This document shows, piece after piece, positions 1-7,749 of a stretch of 57,334 nucleotides of DNA. The notes below the pieces were generated by a model. The model was given only the letters and a program-made list of their open reading frames with translations, ran no database searches and was not told where the DNA came from. This DNA comes from Alphaproteobacteria bacterium (GTDB lineage Bacteria; Pseudomonadota; Alphaproteobacteria; Micavibrionales; UBA2020). Both the position numbers and the translations under genes were made by a program. The DNA lies in assembly GCA_004297545.1 (NCBI GenBank), contig SCTB01000051.1:1-57334 (forward strand), given 5' to 3'. The stretch's first letter is position 1, and every line of letters starts with the position of its first letter.

Positions 1-975
1 GTATTCCCGGAGCGCAACCCGTCCTCCACCTATTTTAGGGACTAATGTTTGCGTAACTATTAACCGGATGGTCTCCATGAGCGAAAAAGCACGTTCGTTT
101 CGTTCACCCGGCTCGAAAGTCGAGACCATGCGTCGGATGGTCGAGGCCACCCCCGTCGTGTGAACCGTCGAGAACACAAGGTGGCCCGTCTGGGCGGCCT
201 CGATGGAGGCCGAGATCGTTTCCCGGTCGCGCGATTCGCCCACCAGGATAATTTCAGGCTTGCGGCGCAGGGCGTTGCGGACGCCGGCGGCGAAGGTGGG
301 CAGGTGGCGCGGGATTTCCGTCTGCGCGACGAGCGAGCGGCGCGAGATGATCGTATCGTAGGTGAATTCGATCGGCGCTTCGTAGGTCAGCAGCTTGCCG
401 CAGCCGTGCACGCTTTCGATGAGGCCGCGGATGCCTGCCGCCAGCAGCGTGGACTTCCCCGAGCCCGTGGGGCCCGTGACGAGCACGATGCCCTGGCGCG
501 GGCGCCAGTTCTTCGTGATGCCTTCCTCGATGCCGAGCTGCGTGAAGGTCGGCGGCGCCTGCGGCAGCGTACGCATCGTGATCTGCACGCCGTCGCGGCC
601 GTCGGCCAGGATGGCCGTCATGTTCACGCGGAAGCGGACGCGCGTGAAGCGATCGATCATGATCTCGTAGGACAAGTCGATGTCGGCGCCGCCGGCCAGG
701 ATGGCAAGAGCTTCCGTGCCGTACAGGCGCGTGATGGCGGCCGTCATGTCGGCGGCGTCGAGCGAGCGGTAGGTCGACGGGTAAAGGCTGCCGTAAATCT
801 CGCACATCACGGCGCGGTTCGACTGCCACGTGATATCGGAAGCGTTCTTCTTCACGCACCAGAGCAAAAACGGGTCGATGTGATGCTCGAGGAAGCGGTC
901 GGGTTCGCCCGGCCAGGTTTCCTTGAGATCGTCGACGCCTTTCTTAAGTAGACTTACCGGTCTGCCGGCTTCCAT
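1..975 (-). CDS. dotB: DotB, type IVB secretion ATPase (partial, C-terminus off window)
   Basis: Cytosolic hexameric traffic ATPase of the PilT/VirB11 class that powers type IVB secretion. My translation of the minus strand gives 325 codons with no stop before the window edge; the Legionella protein is about 377 residues, so roughly 50 are missing. Seen: Walker A GPTGSGKST, the DotB-typical segment LLTYEAPIEFTYD, Walker B IILVGESRD and the His box TGHLVFSTVHTT. I chose the ATG at 973-975 because GGGGG lies about 8 bases upstream; it overlaps the end of dotC by 22 bp. Gene order dotD-dotC-dotB matches Legionella and traH-traI-traJ of IncI plasmids. Family assignment is firm; effector versus conjugative role is not decided by this gene. 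Confidence 0.95.
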   Translation of the reverse strand, partial: MEAGRPVSLLKKGVDDLKETWPGEPDRFLEHHIDPFLLWCVKKNASDITWQSNRAVMCEIYGSLYPSTYRSLDAADMTAAITRLYGTEALAILAGGADIDLSYEIMIDRFTRVRFRVNMTAILADGRDGVQITMRTLPQAPPTFTQLGIEEGITKNWRPRQGIVLVTGPTGSGKSTLLAAGIRGLIESVHGCGKLLTYEAPIEFTYDTIISRRSLVAQTEIPRHLPTFAAGVRNALRRKPEIILVGESRDRETISASIEAAQTGHLVFSTVHTTGVASTIRRMVSTFEPGERNERAFSLMETIRLIVTQTLVPKIGGGRVALREY

Positions 976-2114
976 AGGTCTGCCCCCGTCAGGAATTGCG
1001 ACGGTCCTGTAATCCGAAGGGCGCGGTCACCCACCCGCATTTCGTTTCTCCCGCCTGTCACGCCGCGGTCTTCCTGCAGCGCATAGGGCTGGGAAATTTT
1101 TCCTTCCGCGAGAAGCATACGATAACGCACCATGCCGCTGTAATCCGCCACCAGCTGGGCGAGGTTCGCTTCAAAAATCTGCTCCCCCTGCTCGTAGCCT
1201 TCTTTCCAGCCCTGCTTCACCCAGCCGTTCCAGCTGGCCTGTTCCTTGGCGTTCTTCGGCCAGAGGATCCTGGGCGGCGGCGCGATCACCGTGGCGTAGT
1301 CCATTTCAAGATACTGACGCCAGTCGCGCGGCGCGGTGACGATTTTCGCCTGCTTGTTGATTTTGAGAATCTGGTCGGCCACGGCGGCTTCGTTGCCGCC
1401 CTCGGCGATGACCGTCGCATCGAGGGATTCGCGGATCATCGGGGGCTCGATCAGCAGACCCGACGGCGCCTTGACGAGGAGAGCGCGGAAATTGAAGACC
1501 TTGTCGAGCGTGGCCTCATAAGCCCGCATTTCCTCCTGCACTTCATAGGCCCGCTTGGCAAGCCCGCCACGCGCGCCATAGGAAAGGGCTGCCTCGCGCT
1601 GGCTGTCGCGCCGCATGTCAATGGACATCTTTTTGGTGAGGAGATCGTCGGAAATATTCTGCCCTTCGCTCTTGTTGATGTTCTGCAGATGCTCCAGCGG
1701 CGGCGGCACCGGCATTTCATCGAGCGGGTTGGGCTCTTTCACGACCTGTGGCATGCCGAAGAGCCATTTATCCCTTTTCGCCTTTTCGGCCAGCTGGTTC
1801 GCCTTCCACTGGGGGCTGGTGCGGTCGGCCAGAAGTTCGTCCAGTTCCTTCTGCGTCATGGCAGGCTTCTGGTAGGGCGTCTGCCCGAACGGCATTCCCA
1901 CGCCGGGAACAGTATTCGTCGCGGAGCCGAAACCGCCCTGGCCGGTCTGCATCATCTGCGCGAGCGCCTGCGCATAGGCCTGCGCCTGCTGCTGGGTCAT
2001 GCCGGCCGGCGGCCGCGGCGTCGGCACGGTTTGCGCGCGGGCCGTTCCTGCTGCGACCGCCAGAGCGACACAGCAGACGCCGATCGCAATCTTAGTCGCC
2101 GGAAACAGGCGCAT
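954..2114 (-). CDS. dotC: DotC, outer-membrane core component of the type IVB system
   Basis: 386 residues. With DotD, DotC helps place the DotH secretin-like ring in the outer membrane. An N-terminal signal peptide ends at an AxA site (TARA|Q, about residues 25-28). The conserved DotC core is visible around residues 170-190 (ALSYGARGGLAKRAYEV) and the centre keeps the PPMIRES and RDWRQYL blocks. The Legionella protein is about 300 residues, so this one is longer, partly through a Gln/Pro/Gly-rich stretch after the signal. I see no lipobox, whereas Legionella DotC is a lipoprotein. GGAG lies 7 bases before the ATG, inside the end of dotD, which indicates translational coupling. Confidence 0.9.
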   Translation of the reverse strand: MRLFPATKIAIGVCCVALAVAAGTARAQTVPTPRPPAGMTQQQAQAYAQALAQMMQTGQGGFGSATNTVPGVGMPFGQTPYQKPAMTQKELDELLADRTSPQWKANQLAEKAKRDKWLFGMPQVVKEPNPLDEMPVPPPLEHLQNINKSEGQNISDDLLTKKMSIDMRRDSQREAALSYGARGGLAKRAYEVQEEMRAYEATLDKVFNFRALLVKAPSGLLIEPPMIRESLDATVIAEGGNEAAVADQILKINKQAKIVTAPRDWRQYLEMDYATVIAPPPRILWPKNAKEQASWNGWVKQGWKEGYEQGEQIFEANLAQLVADYSGMVRYRMLLAEGKISQPYALQEDRGVTGGRNEMRVGDRALRITGPSQFLTGADLWKPADR

Positions 2115-2583
2115 AATTCAACTCCACAATACGGTGTTCGGGATCGACCACGACGTCCGCGCGCTGCCCGGCCTGCAGGCCGACGTCGCGCAGCACCTCG
2201 ATGACGGATTTTTCACGCGCGTTCAAGGAAATCACGACGGGCGCTGGCGGCAGGTCGCCGTTGACCTGCATGTCATAGCCGGCGCGATCCGCAAGGCGGC
2301 GCATGATGGGCTCGATGGGGCCGACCCAGTCGAGGGTGACGGTGCGGCGCAATTCCTGCGGCGCATAGGGCACCTGCTGTATGGACGCGTTGGGATTGCG
2401 CGCCTGCTCGACGGAGGCAAGCGTCTGAAGGGCTGCCGACGCCTTGTCGACCGCGGACGCAAGACGGAGCCCCACGGGATCCGGTTCTGCGACAAGCTGC
2501 TGGTCGACCTTGCCATGAACGGCGCAGGCGGAAAGAAGCAACGAGAGGCCCGCGACGCTGACAAGAGGGATTAGTTTTTTCAT
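2092..2583 (-). CDS. dotD: DotD, type IVB secretion lipoprotein
   Basis: 163 residues, the same length as Legionella DotD. It is an outer-membrane lipoprotein whose periplasmic domain resembles secretin N-domains and supports DotH assembly. The signal peptide ends in the lipobox LSAC. The C-terminal half carries the N0-like fold region (PIEPIMRRLADRAGYDMQV ... VIEVLRDVGLQAG). A longer reading frame extends upstream, but the ATG at 2581-2583 starts right before the basic n-region MKKLIPL, so I prefer it; ATG at 2598 is possible. It overlaps dotC by 23 bp. Confidence 0.92.
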   Translation of the reverse strand: MKKLIPLVSVAGLSLLLSACAVHGKVDQQLVAEPDPVGLRLASAVDKASAALQTLASVEQARNPNASIQQVPYAPQELRRTVTLDWVGPIEPIMRRLADRAGYDMQVNGDLPPAPVVISLNAREKSVIEVLRDVGLQAGQRADVVVDPEHRIVELNYAPVSGD

Positions 2584-2698
2584 GATTACTTTTTCCATCA
2601 CTGCCCAAAACTGTGAGAAGACATTGTCCGCTAACGATATTAGCCAGTTTTGGGAGTAAAGCAAACAGGCAACTCTCTGTTTTCGCCAGTTTTTTAAA

Positions 2699-2726
2699 AC
2701 TCTAATCTGGAAAACTTGATTTTCAA
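2699..2726 (-). promoter_or_regulatory. Candidate promoter of dotDCB
   Basis: On the minus strand TTGAAA (2721-2726), a 16-base spacer, then TAGAGT (2699-2704). It lies in the 193-base gap between the transglycosylase gene and dotD, so dotDCB may have its own promoter. A 15-bp dyad, ACTTGA-TTT-TCAAGT (2714-2728), covers the -35 box and could be an operator. Confidence 0.5.
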
Positions 2727-2776
2727 GTATGCGGCGTTATGGCGTCAAAAAATTTTCCGGCCGGGCCAGGTACGCT

Positions 2777-3238
2777 TTATCCCGGCGCGCGGCGCGTCGT
2801 GCGGTTATAGCCCATAACGAGATCGGAAGGCTGGCGCACGAGACGGTATCGCTGCATCGCGGTCAGCACCTTGTTCCGGTAGGTGGACCCCAGGCTGGGC
2901 GTCAGCGAGTGATAGCCGGCGATGCCGCCGACCAGGCTTCCCGTTTCGTTCATCTTCTTGCGCAGGATCCACGCGCCGACGCCGATATTGACGCAGGCGT
3001 CGTCCCGCAGCCAGCGCAGCGCCGTCTTTTCGCTCACGCGCCAGTAGGAGGCGAGTTCCGGCACCCAGATCGTGTTGATCTGCATGGGGCCCAGGTCATA
3101 AGATCCGTTGGTGTTGGGGGAGGCCATGCCGACCTTGCCGCCCTCGACGTTCAGCACGCCCAGGATGACGGTGGGCGGAACGGAATACGTCTGCGCCGCA
3201 GTGAAAATGCAAAGCGCCAGCGCCTGAGCTGTGATCAT
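2777..3238 (-). CDS. Lytic transglycosylase, SLT family (VirB1/IagB-like)
   Basis: 153 residues, almost entirely one SLT domain. It would cleave the peptidoglycan glycan strand to open a path for the secretion apparatus. Likely catalytic Glu32 sits in NVEGGKVG, followed by the family motif YDLGPMQINTIW and, later, GGIAGYHS. No clear signal peptide precedes the first catalytic-domain helix, which is odd for a cell-wall enzyme; it may be exported by another route or have an unseen upstream start. It is 22 bp downstream of the Dsb-like gene and upstream of dotD, which suggests service to the type IVB machine. Confidence 0.85.
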   Translation of the reverse strand: MITAQALALCIFTAAQTYSVPPTVILGVLNVEGGKVGMASPNTNGSYDLGPMQINTIWVPELASYWRVSEKTALRWLRDDACVNIGVGAWILRKKMNETGSLVGGIAGYHSLTPSLGSTYRNKVLTAMQRYRLVRQPSDLVMGYNRTTRRAPG

Positions 3239-3260
3239 GTCAACCCTCCTTGGTCCGTTC

Positions 3261-4121
3261 TTACTCGTTTTTCATCAGGTCCGCCTGGACCACCATTATA
3301 TTGTCCGGCTCGCCGACGATCGCGGTAACAGTACCATCTGTCAGTTTGCGGTAAATCGAGAAGGGCAGAGGGCCGGGAATTTCCGCCGTCCGCACAAGCT
3401 TCGTATTGGCGTCGATTCTCTCCAGCGCATCGCCCTTTATCTTGTCCTTCGCCAGCGCTTCCAGCTTGCCGTCGATAAACTGCTGCCATGCGTCGCCCGG
3501 CTTGTCGGCGGAGAGAAGCGCGGCGCCGCCATCGCGGTTGATGTCTTCCCGGCCGAAGGGCACCAGCCGCAGCTGCAGGGAGCCCGCCTTGACGGAGGGC
3601 TGCAGCTTCTTCCAGAAATCCTGGCAGTGATCGCATCCCACGTTCATGAACACGTACATATATGGCGCGTCCTTGCTGCCGACGCGCACCCAGTTCGATT
3701 TCTCGACCTGCGCGTAAACCGTTTCCGCCTTGGAGGCGCCGCCTTTTTCGGCGCCGGGCACCGCGCCCTGCGAGCCGTTCATACGCGCCTTGTAGGCCGT
3801 GATCTGCTGGGCGGTGACCGGCAGGCCGGCCGGATCGAAAAGCCCGCCGCGGATCAGGCCGCCTTCCGGCGTCACGTAGATCGTCGAAATCTTGTCGTCC
3901 TTCTGAATCAGGAGCCAGCCGTCGACGCCGTAGGAATTGCCGAGGAACTCCATCCGGCCGCCTTCATCGATGAATTTTTTGAACGCAGGATTCTCCTGGG
4001 GAGAAGACTTCGCCTTGGCTGCCGCGGAGTCCGCCGCACAGGCCGGCGCGGCGGCGAGGCACAGGGCGACTCCGGCGATAGCGACAATGCTTTTGAATAT
4101 CCTGAACCTGGACAACAGCAA
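3261..4121 (-). CDS. Periplasmic DsbC/DsbG-like thiol-disulfide protein
   Basis: 286 residues. A signal peptide (positively charged start, hydrophobic core, cleavage near ACA|AD at about residue 29) sends it to the periplasm. The C-terminal part is a thioredoxin-like fold with the active-site motif CDHC in FMNVGCDHCQDFW, preceded by an N-terminal region of the DsbC/G dimerisation type. DsbC/G proteins isomerise or protect thiols of exported proteins. IncI-type systems also encode a DsbC-like protein, so the location at the head of the dot operon suggests folding of secretion components. Substrate is unknown. Confidence 0.8.
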   Translation of the reverse strand: MLLSRFRIFKSIVAIAGVALCLAAAPACAADSAAAKAKSSPQENPAFKKFIDEGGRMEFLGNSYGVDGWLLIQKDDKISTIYVTPEGGLIRGGLFDPAGLPVTAQQITAYKARMNGSQGAVPGAEKGGASKAETVYAQVEKSNWVRVGSKDAPYMYVFMNVGCDHCQDFWKKLQPSVKAGSLQLRLVPFGREDINRDGGAALLSADKPGDAWQQFIDGKLEALAKDKIKGDALERIDANTKLVRTAEIPGPLPFSIYRKLTDGTVTAIVGEPDNIMVVQADLMKNE

Positions 4122-4464
4122 CCCTCTTCACGCCGTTTCAGGGGCGCCCCCGCTAGACTCCAAACTACGTCCCTTAAGGTAATCAATCTTGACCGGATGG
4201 ACAATGTTTTTGGCCAGATTGCCCGAAAGAGGCGTTGCTAAACCCTGTTTATGAATAGTTCCTCCATTATAACACTGTTAAGTTTAATGACATAGTCCAC
4301 GCAACCGCAGCGTAAAGGGGGAATATGAATTATTCAAAAATTCTAATGCCTTGGCTAACGAAGGCAGCCGCCGTTTCCCGCTTTTTCAGCCCCGGAAACG
4401 CGGCTGGACAAGAAAAAAATAGTTTCTGTACTACAAAAGCCCCGGTGTTGCAGGCCGCTCTTCC
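4122..4464 (-). other. Intergenic region upstream of the dsb-dot operon
   Basis: 343 bases without a convincing gene. Read on the minus strand it contains TATAAT (4266-4271), a candidate -10 box about 145 bases upstream of the Dsb-like start, but no good -35 box at the right spacing. The left part is GC-rich leader; the part nearest 4440 is downstream sequence of the ankyrin operon, with no strong hairpin. Confidence 0.4.
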
Positions 4465-5607
4465 TTAAAGACGAAATTGCTTTTTGACAGGCGGGTTTCC
4501 GTTTTCGTTGGCGGCAGCGGCCGGAGCCGCCGGAGATTCGCCCGCAGGTTTTTGATCTGCGGCCGGCGGCAGAAGAGGCGTTCCGCCCCGGGATCGGCGC
4601 TGCACCTCGCCGCTGACCATTTTTTCGATTTCCTCACCGCTGGATTCCGCCAGAACAACGGCTGTCTGGCTTTCACTGTCTCGGATATGAAGGCTGGCGC
4701 CCCACTGCAGCAGCAGCCGGACTGCCTCGCCGTTCTCACTCGAGATCGCCACATGCAAGGGAGTATCGCCGTCGTCGTCACGCTTGTCGATATTCGCGCC
4801 ATGCCGCCAGAGCATCTCCATGATCTCCGTATGACCTTCCGCAACAGCCTGGCTGAAGGGAGACAGGCCGCCTTCCGCCGTCGTTTCCACCTCCGCGCCG
4901 GCATCGAGGAGCTGCCGCACAACATCCTGGTGGCCGCCGTTCACCGCATGCGCCAGCGCCGTCCAGTTGTCGCCGTCGCGGGTATTGAGTCCGCAGTCCC
5001 TCGCGCCCAGCAACAGTGCGACAAGGCCGGTATTGCCGTCCCCGGCGGCCGCGATCAGCGGCGTTCTCCGGGATTTTCCGGGAACGCCCGCATCCGCGCC
5101 GGCATCGATCAGGAGCTTTACGAATTCAGCATGTCCCTTGGCGGCCGCATGGGCCAACAGCGAATTGCCGTGGACGCGCGCGTCGACATTCGCCTTACTT
5201 TCGACGAGAAGCCTGGCGGCTTCGTAATGCCAACCCGCAAGAGCCGCCCCCAGCGGCGTCATGCCGGGCTGATCCGCCGCGTCGACGAAAGCGTTGCGGC
5301 CGAGCAGTTCGCGCACGACCGCAACGGCGCCCGCCGATGCCGCGCGCCAGAGCGCGGTTTCGCCGTTCTTGTTGCGCGCCTCGATCTCCGCCCCCGCCTC
5401 CACCAGCTTGCGGACAATCAGCGCCTGCCCTGCCGTGGAAGCCAGAATCAGCGCCGTGTCGCCGTTGTCATCGCGCGCCTCGATCTGCGCCCCCCTCTCC
5501 AGCTGCCGCGACGCTGCGGGCCAGTCGCCCTCTTCGCAGGCCAGGAGGAATTCCCGGTTCGCGGCCTTCTGCGCGCGCGCTTTTGAATTGAAAATATCGA
5601 AACCCAT
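4465..5607 (-). CDS. Ankyrin-repeat protein, last gene of six-gene operon
   Basis: 380 residues made of about nine or ten ankyrin repeats (33-residue units with TPL/TAL and GA turn motifs) from about residue 15 to 335, then an Ala/Pro/Asn-rich linker. It is probably a protein-binding scaffold. The ATG at 5605-5607 follows AGGGA and lies 13 bases after the previous gene; an upstream extension runs into that gene and is rejected. Unlike its five operon partners it lacks the full KPIxL tail and ends NPPVKKQFRL, keeping only a basic-aromatic-Leu ending like their GFNL/SFQL. Candidate secreted effector by context. Confidence 0.85.
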   Translation of the reverse strand: MGFDIFNSKARAQKAANREFLLACEEGDWPAASRQLERGAQIEARDDNGDTALILASTAGQALIVRKLVEAGAEIEARNKNGETALWRAASAGAVAVVRELLGRNAFVDAADQPGMTPLGAALAGWHYEAARLLVESKANVDARVHGNSLLAHAAAKGHAEFVKLLIDAGADAGVPGKSRRTPLIAAAGDGNTGLVALLLGARDCGLNTRDGDNWTALAHAVNGGHQDVVRQLLDAGAEVETTAEGGLSPFSQAVAEGHTEIMEMLWRHGANIDKRDDDGDTPLHVAISSENGEAVRLLLQWGASLHIRDSESQTAVVLAESSGEEIEKMVSGEVQRRSRGGTPLLPPAADQKPAGESPAAPAAAANENGNPPVKKQFRL

Positions 5608-5620
5608 GCCTGACGATTCC

Positions 5621-6193
5621 CTAGAGGTTGAACCCGTGTCCGCCCTTTTTGGGCTGCAGCGTGATCGGCTTGAGAACATGGATGTCCTCCTGCGTCGCCG
5701 GGGACGCCACGTCGTCCTGCACGGGCGGGGGTTTTTCCGGCGCCTGCCCGTAATCTTTCGTCAGCGCCTTGATGATCTGGTCGCGCGCCTGCGAATAGGA
5801 CGCGTAATCCGTGCGCAGGTTGCGGGCAACGTCCAGCGCAACCGTCTTGTTGTTGCTTTGCGCCAGCGGGTCTGCGCCGTTCTTCATGAGGAATTCAACG
5901 GCGGGCACCTTGAAATTTCGTATCGCGTAAAACAGCGCAGTCTCGCCGTCGCCGTCGCGCGCTTCCAGGTTCGCCCCGTGGCCGATAAGCGCCTGCATGC
6001 ATTTTTCGTTGAAGTTATAGGCTGCCCAGTGCAGTGCCGGCTTGCGGGGGCCGCCGTCGCCGTCACAGACGGAGACATCGGGATCGGCCCCTCTCTTCAG
6101 GCAGCCCTCCACGACATCGGCATCGCCCTTCTTGCAGCCCTCCACGATCATGCGCCCCAGGGCCTCTTTTTGCTCGCGGCTGAGGTCTTTCAC
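5621..6193 (-). CDS. Ankyrin-repeat protein with KPIxL C-terminal tail
   Basis: 190 residues. The N-terminal cap LSREQKEALGRMIVEGC is shared with the other operon members, followed by about four ankyrin units (KRGADPDV, GHGANLEARD, MKNGADPLAQ), a Pro/Gln-rich linker (about 145-170) and the tail DIHVLKPITLQPKKGG ending GFNL. The start codon overlaps the upstream stop in ATGA. No enzymatic motif is visible. Role is inferred as a protein-interaction effector. Confidence 0.85.
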   Translation of the reverse strand: MKDLSREQKEALGRMIVEGCKKGDADVVEGCLKRGADPDVSVCDGDGGPRKPALHWAAYNFNEKCMQALIGHGANLEARDGDGETALFYAIRNFKVPAVEFLMKNGADPLAQSNNKTVALDVARNLRTDYASYSQARDQIIKALTKDYGQAPEKPPPVQDDVASPATQEDIHVLKPITLQPKKGGHGFNL

Positions 6194-6675
6194 AGGCTGA
6201 ATCCTTTCGGATTGTTGCGGGGCGGGAAAGCGATAGGTTTGGAGACGGTGATGTCGGCGCCGGTCGTGACATTGGGGGGATCGTCCGCCGACGACGCCTG
6301 CGCGAGCGCCGCAGCCTCCGCCGGACCGACGGCCTTGTTGCGGACATGATCGGGCAGCGCGCCCAGCAGCAGGCCGGTGATGGCCGCCTTCGCATTCGCG
6401 TCGCGCACGGAGGCAATCAGGTCGAAAGCGTTCTTTCCGCTGTTGTCCTTGACGAACAGCTTGGGCCGGAACTCAAGCAGCAGCCGGACCATCTCCACGC
6501 TGTCTTTCCAGACGGCCGCCATCAGGGGCGTGCGTCCCTGGTCATTACGGGCGTTGATATCGGCGCCTTTCTGTATCAGGAGGCGGATGCGGCCGGCATT
6601 GTATTCCTCGACCGCCTCGAACAGCATCTTGTCGACCACTTTGGCCTGCTCTTCCGTGAATTCCTCGTCCGCCAT
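6190..6675 (-). CDS. Ankyrin-repeat protein with KPIxF C-terminal tail
   Basis: 161 residues. The shared cap FTEEQAKVVDKMLFEAV is followed by two or three ankyrin units (LIQKGADINARNDQGRTPL is the clearest), a short helical region, an Ala/Ser/Asp-rich linker and the tail DITVSKPIAFPPRNN ending KGFSL. It overlaps the next gene by 4 bp, so the pair is translationally coupled. Function beyond binding is unknown. Confidence 0.83.
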   Translation of the reverse strand: MADEEFTEEQAKVVDKMLFEAVEEYNAGRIRLLIQKGADINARNDQGRTPLMAAVWKDSVEMVRLLLEFRPKLFVKDNSGKNAFDLIASVRDANAKAAITGLLLGALPDHVRNKAVGPAEAAALAQASSADDPPNVTTGADITVSKPIAFPPRNNPKGFSL

Positions 6676-6683
6676 ATTCCCCC

Positions 6684-7139
6684 CTACAGCTGGAACGAAC
6701 CGCCGCCCTTTTTGGGCTGCAGCGAAATGGGTTTCAAAACGGTAAAATCCTCCTTCAGCGTCACGGATTCCTCCGGCGATGCTTCCGGCGCCGCGGGGTT
6801 GGCGTCGGGAAGCGCGGACAGCAGCAGAAGGTTTATTTTCTTGCGCGTGGCCGTATCGGAAATTTCGCCGACGATATCGAATACCGTCTTTCCGTCAGAG
6901 TCCTTCAGGAACAGGTCCGGATTTCTTGACAGCAGGAAAGCCAGCGTGTCTTCCCGTCCGCGGGCGGTCGCGATCATCAGCGCCGTGCGGTTGCTCCAGG
7001 CGGGCCAGCGGGCATTGACGTCCGCGCCTTTCTTCAGGCACAGCTCCATTTTTTCGCGGTCATTCGCGTTGACCCCGCCGATGAAATTCTCATCCACGAT
7101 CTTCTGCTGCGCTTCGGGAATGGACCGGCCTGCGGCCAT
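6684..7139 (-). CDS. Small ankyrin-repeat protein with KPISL C-terminal tail
   Basis: 151 residues from the ATG at 7137-7139, directly before the shared cap IPEAQQKIVDENFIGGV; a longer frame reaches into the upstream gene and would add sequence without a family match. About three ankyrin units follow (CLKKGADVNARW, LLSRNPDLFLKDSDGKT), then a Pro/Ala/Glu linker and the tail LKEDFTVLKPISLQPKK ending SFQL. It is 10 bases downstream of the previous gene and 8 upstream of the next. Confidence 0.83.
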   Translation of the reverse strand: MAAGRSIPEAQQKIVDENFIGGVNANDREKMELCLKKGADVNARWPAWSNRTALMIATARGREDTLAFLLSRNPDLFLKDSDGKTVFDIVGEISDTATRKKINLLLLSALPDANPAAPEASPEESVTLKEDFTVLKPISLQPKKGGGSFQL

Positions 7140-7149
7140 TTTTATGCTC

Positions 7150-7749
7150 CTACAGGTTGAACCCGCCGCTTTTTTTGCGGGGGGACAGCTCAAGCGGTTT
7201 CAGGATCTGGATATCGCGGGTCGTCTCCGCGGCCTCCGGGGCTTTTTCGGGCGCCACGGCCTGCTGCGCGCCGGCGGGACTCTCTATCGCCTGCACCAGC
7301 GCATCAATGATGGCCTGCCGGTCGCCGCAGTAATAGGCCTGGGTCTTGCGCGCCTGATCCAGCACCATGTCGCCGCGGTTGTTGGTCGCCGTCGGATCGG
7401 CGCCCTTCGACAGGAAATATTGCACGCGCCCCAGATCCCCGTTCTTGACGGCCAGCATCAGCGGCGTGTTGCCATTGAAGTTCTTGACGTCGGCGCTGAC
7501 GCCCTGCTCGAGGAAGAGATCGGATATCTGCGTGGTGAAATAGCTTTCAAGCATATAGTGGTACAGCGGCGCGACGCCGCGCGACGTATAGGTGCTGCCG
7601 TTCACGCGCGTCGTCTCCGTGACGTCTGCCGTCATCTGGATGTTCGCGCCCTTGCTCACGTAGGTCTTCATGCGCGCGAGATCCTGGTTGCCCACCGCTT
7701 CGAGGAGCAGGCTGTTCATGACCTCCCGCTGCTGGGAATTGAGCGTCAT
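7150..7749 (-). CDS. Ankyrin-repeat protein with KPLEL C-terminal tail
   Basis: 199 residues. Shared cap LNSQQREVMNSLLLEAV, then about four ankyrin units. The second is stretched by a Thr/Ser-rich insertion (about residues 40-60), and a clear NFNGNTPLMLAVKNGD unit follows. After an Ala/Glu/Pro linker it ends with RDIQILKPLELSPRKK and GGFNL, one of the best copies of the shared tail. The start overlaps the upstream stop by 4 bp. Confidence 0.85.
   Translation of the reverse strand: MTLNSQQREVMNSLLLEAVGNQDLARMKTYVSKGANIQMTADVTETTRVNGSTYTSRGVAPLYHYMLESYFTTQISDLFLEQGVSADVKNFNGNTPLMLAVKNGDLGRVQYFLSKGADPTATNNRGDMVLDQARKTQAYYCGDRQAIIDALVQAIESPAGAQQAVAPEKAPEAAETTRDIQILKPLELSPRKKSGGFNL

Noticed and set aside
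254..859. 201-codon minus-strand frame within dotB
   Set aside because: It is the wrong frame; the adjacent frame gives DotB with Walker A, Walker B and His boxes.
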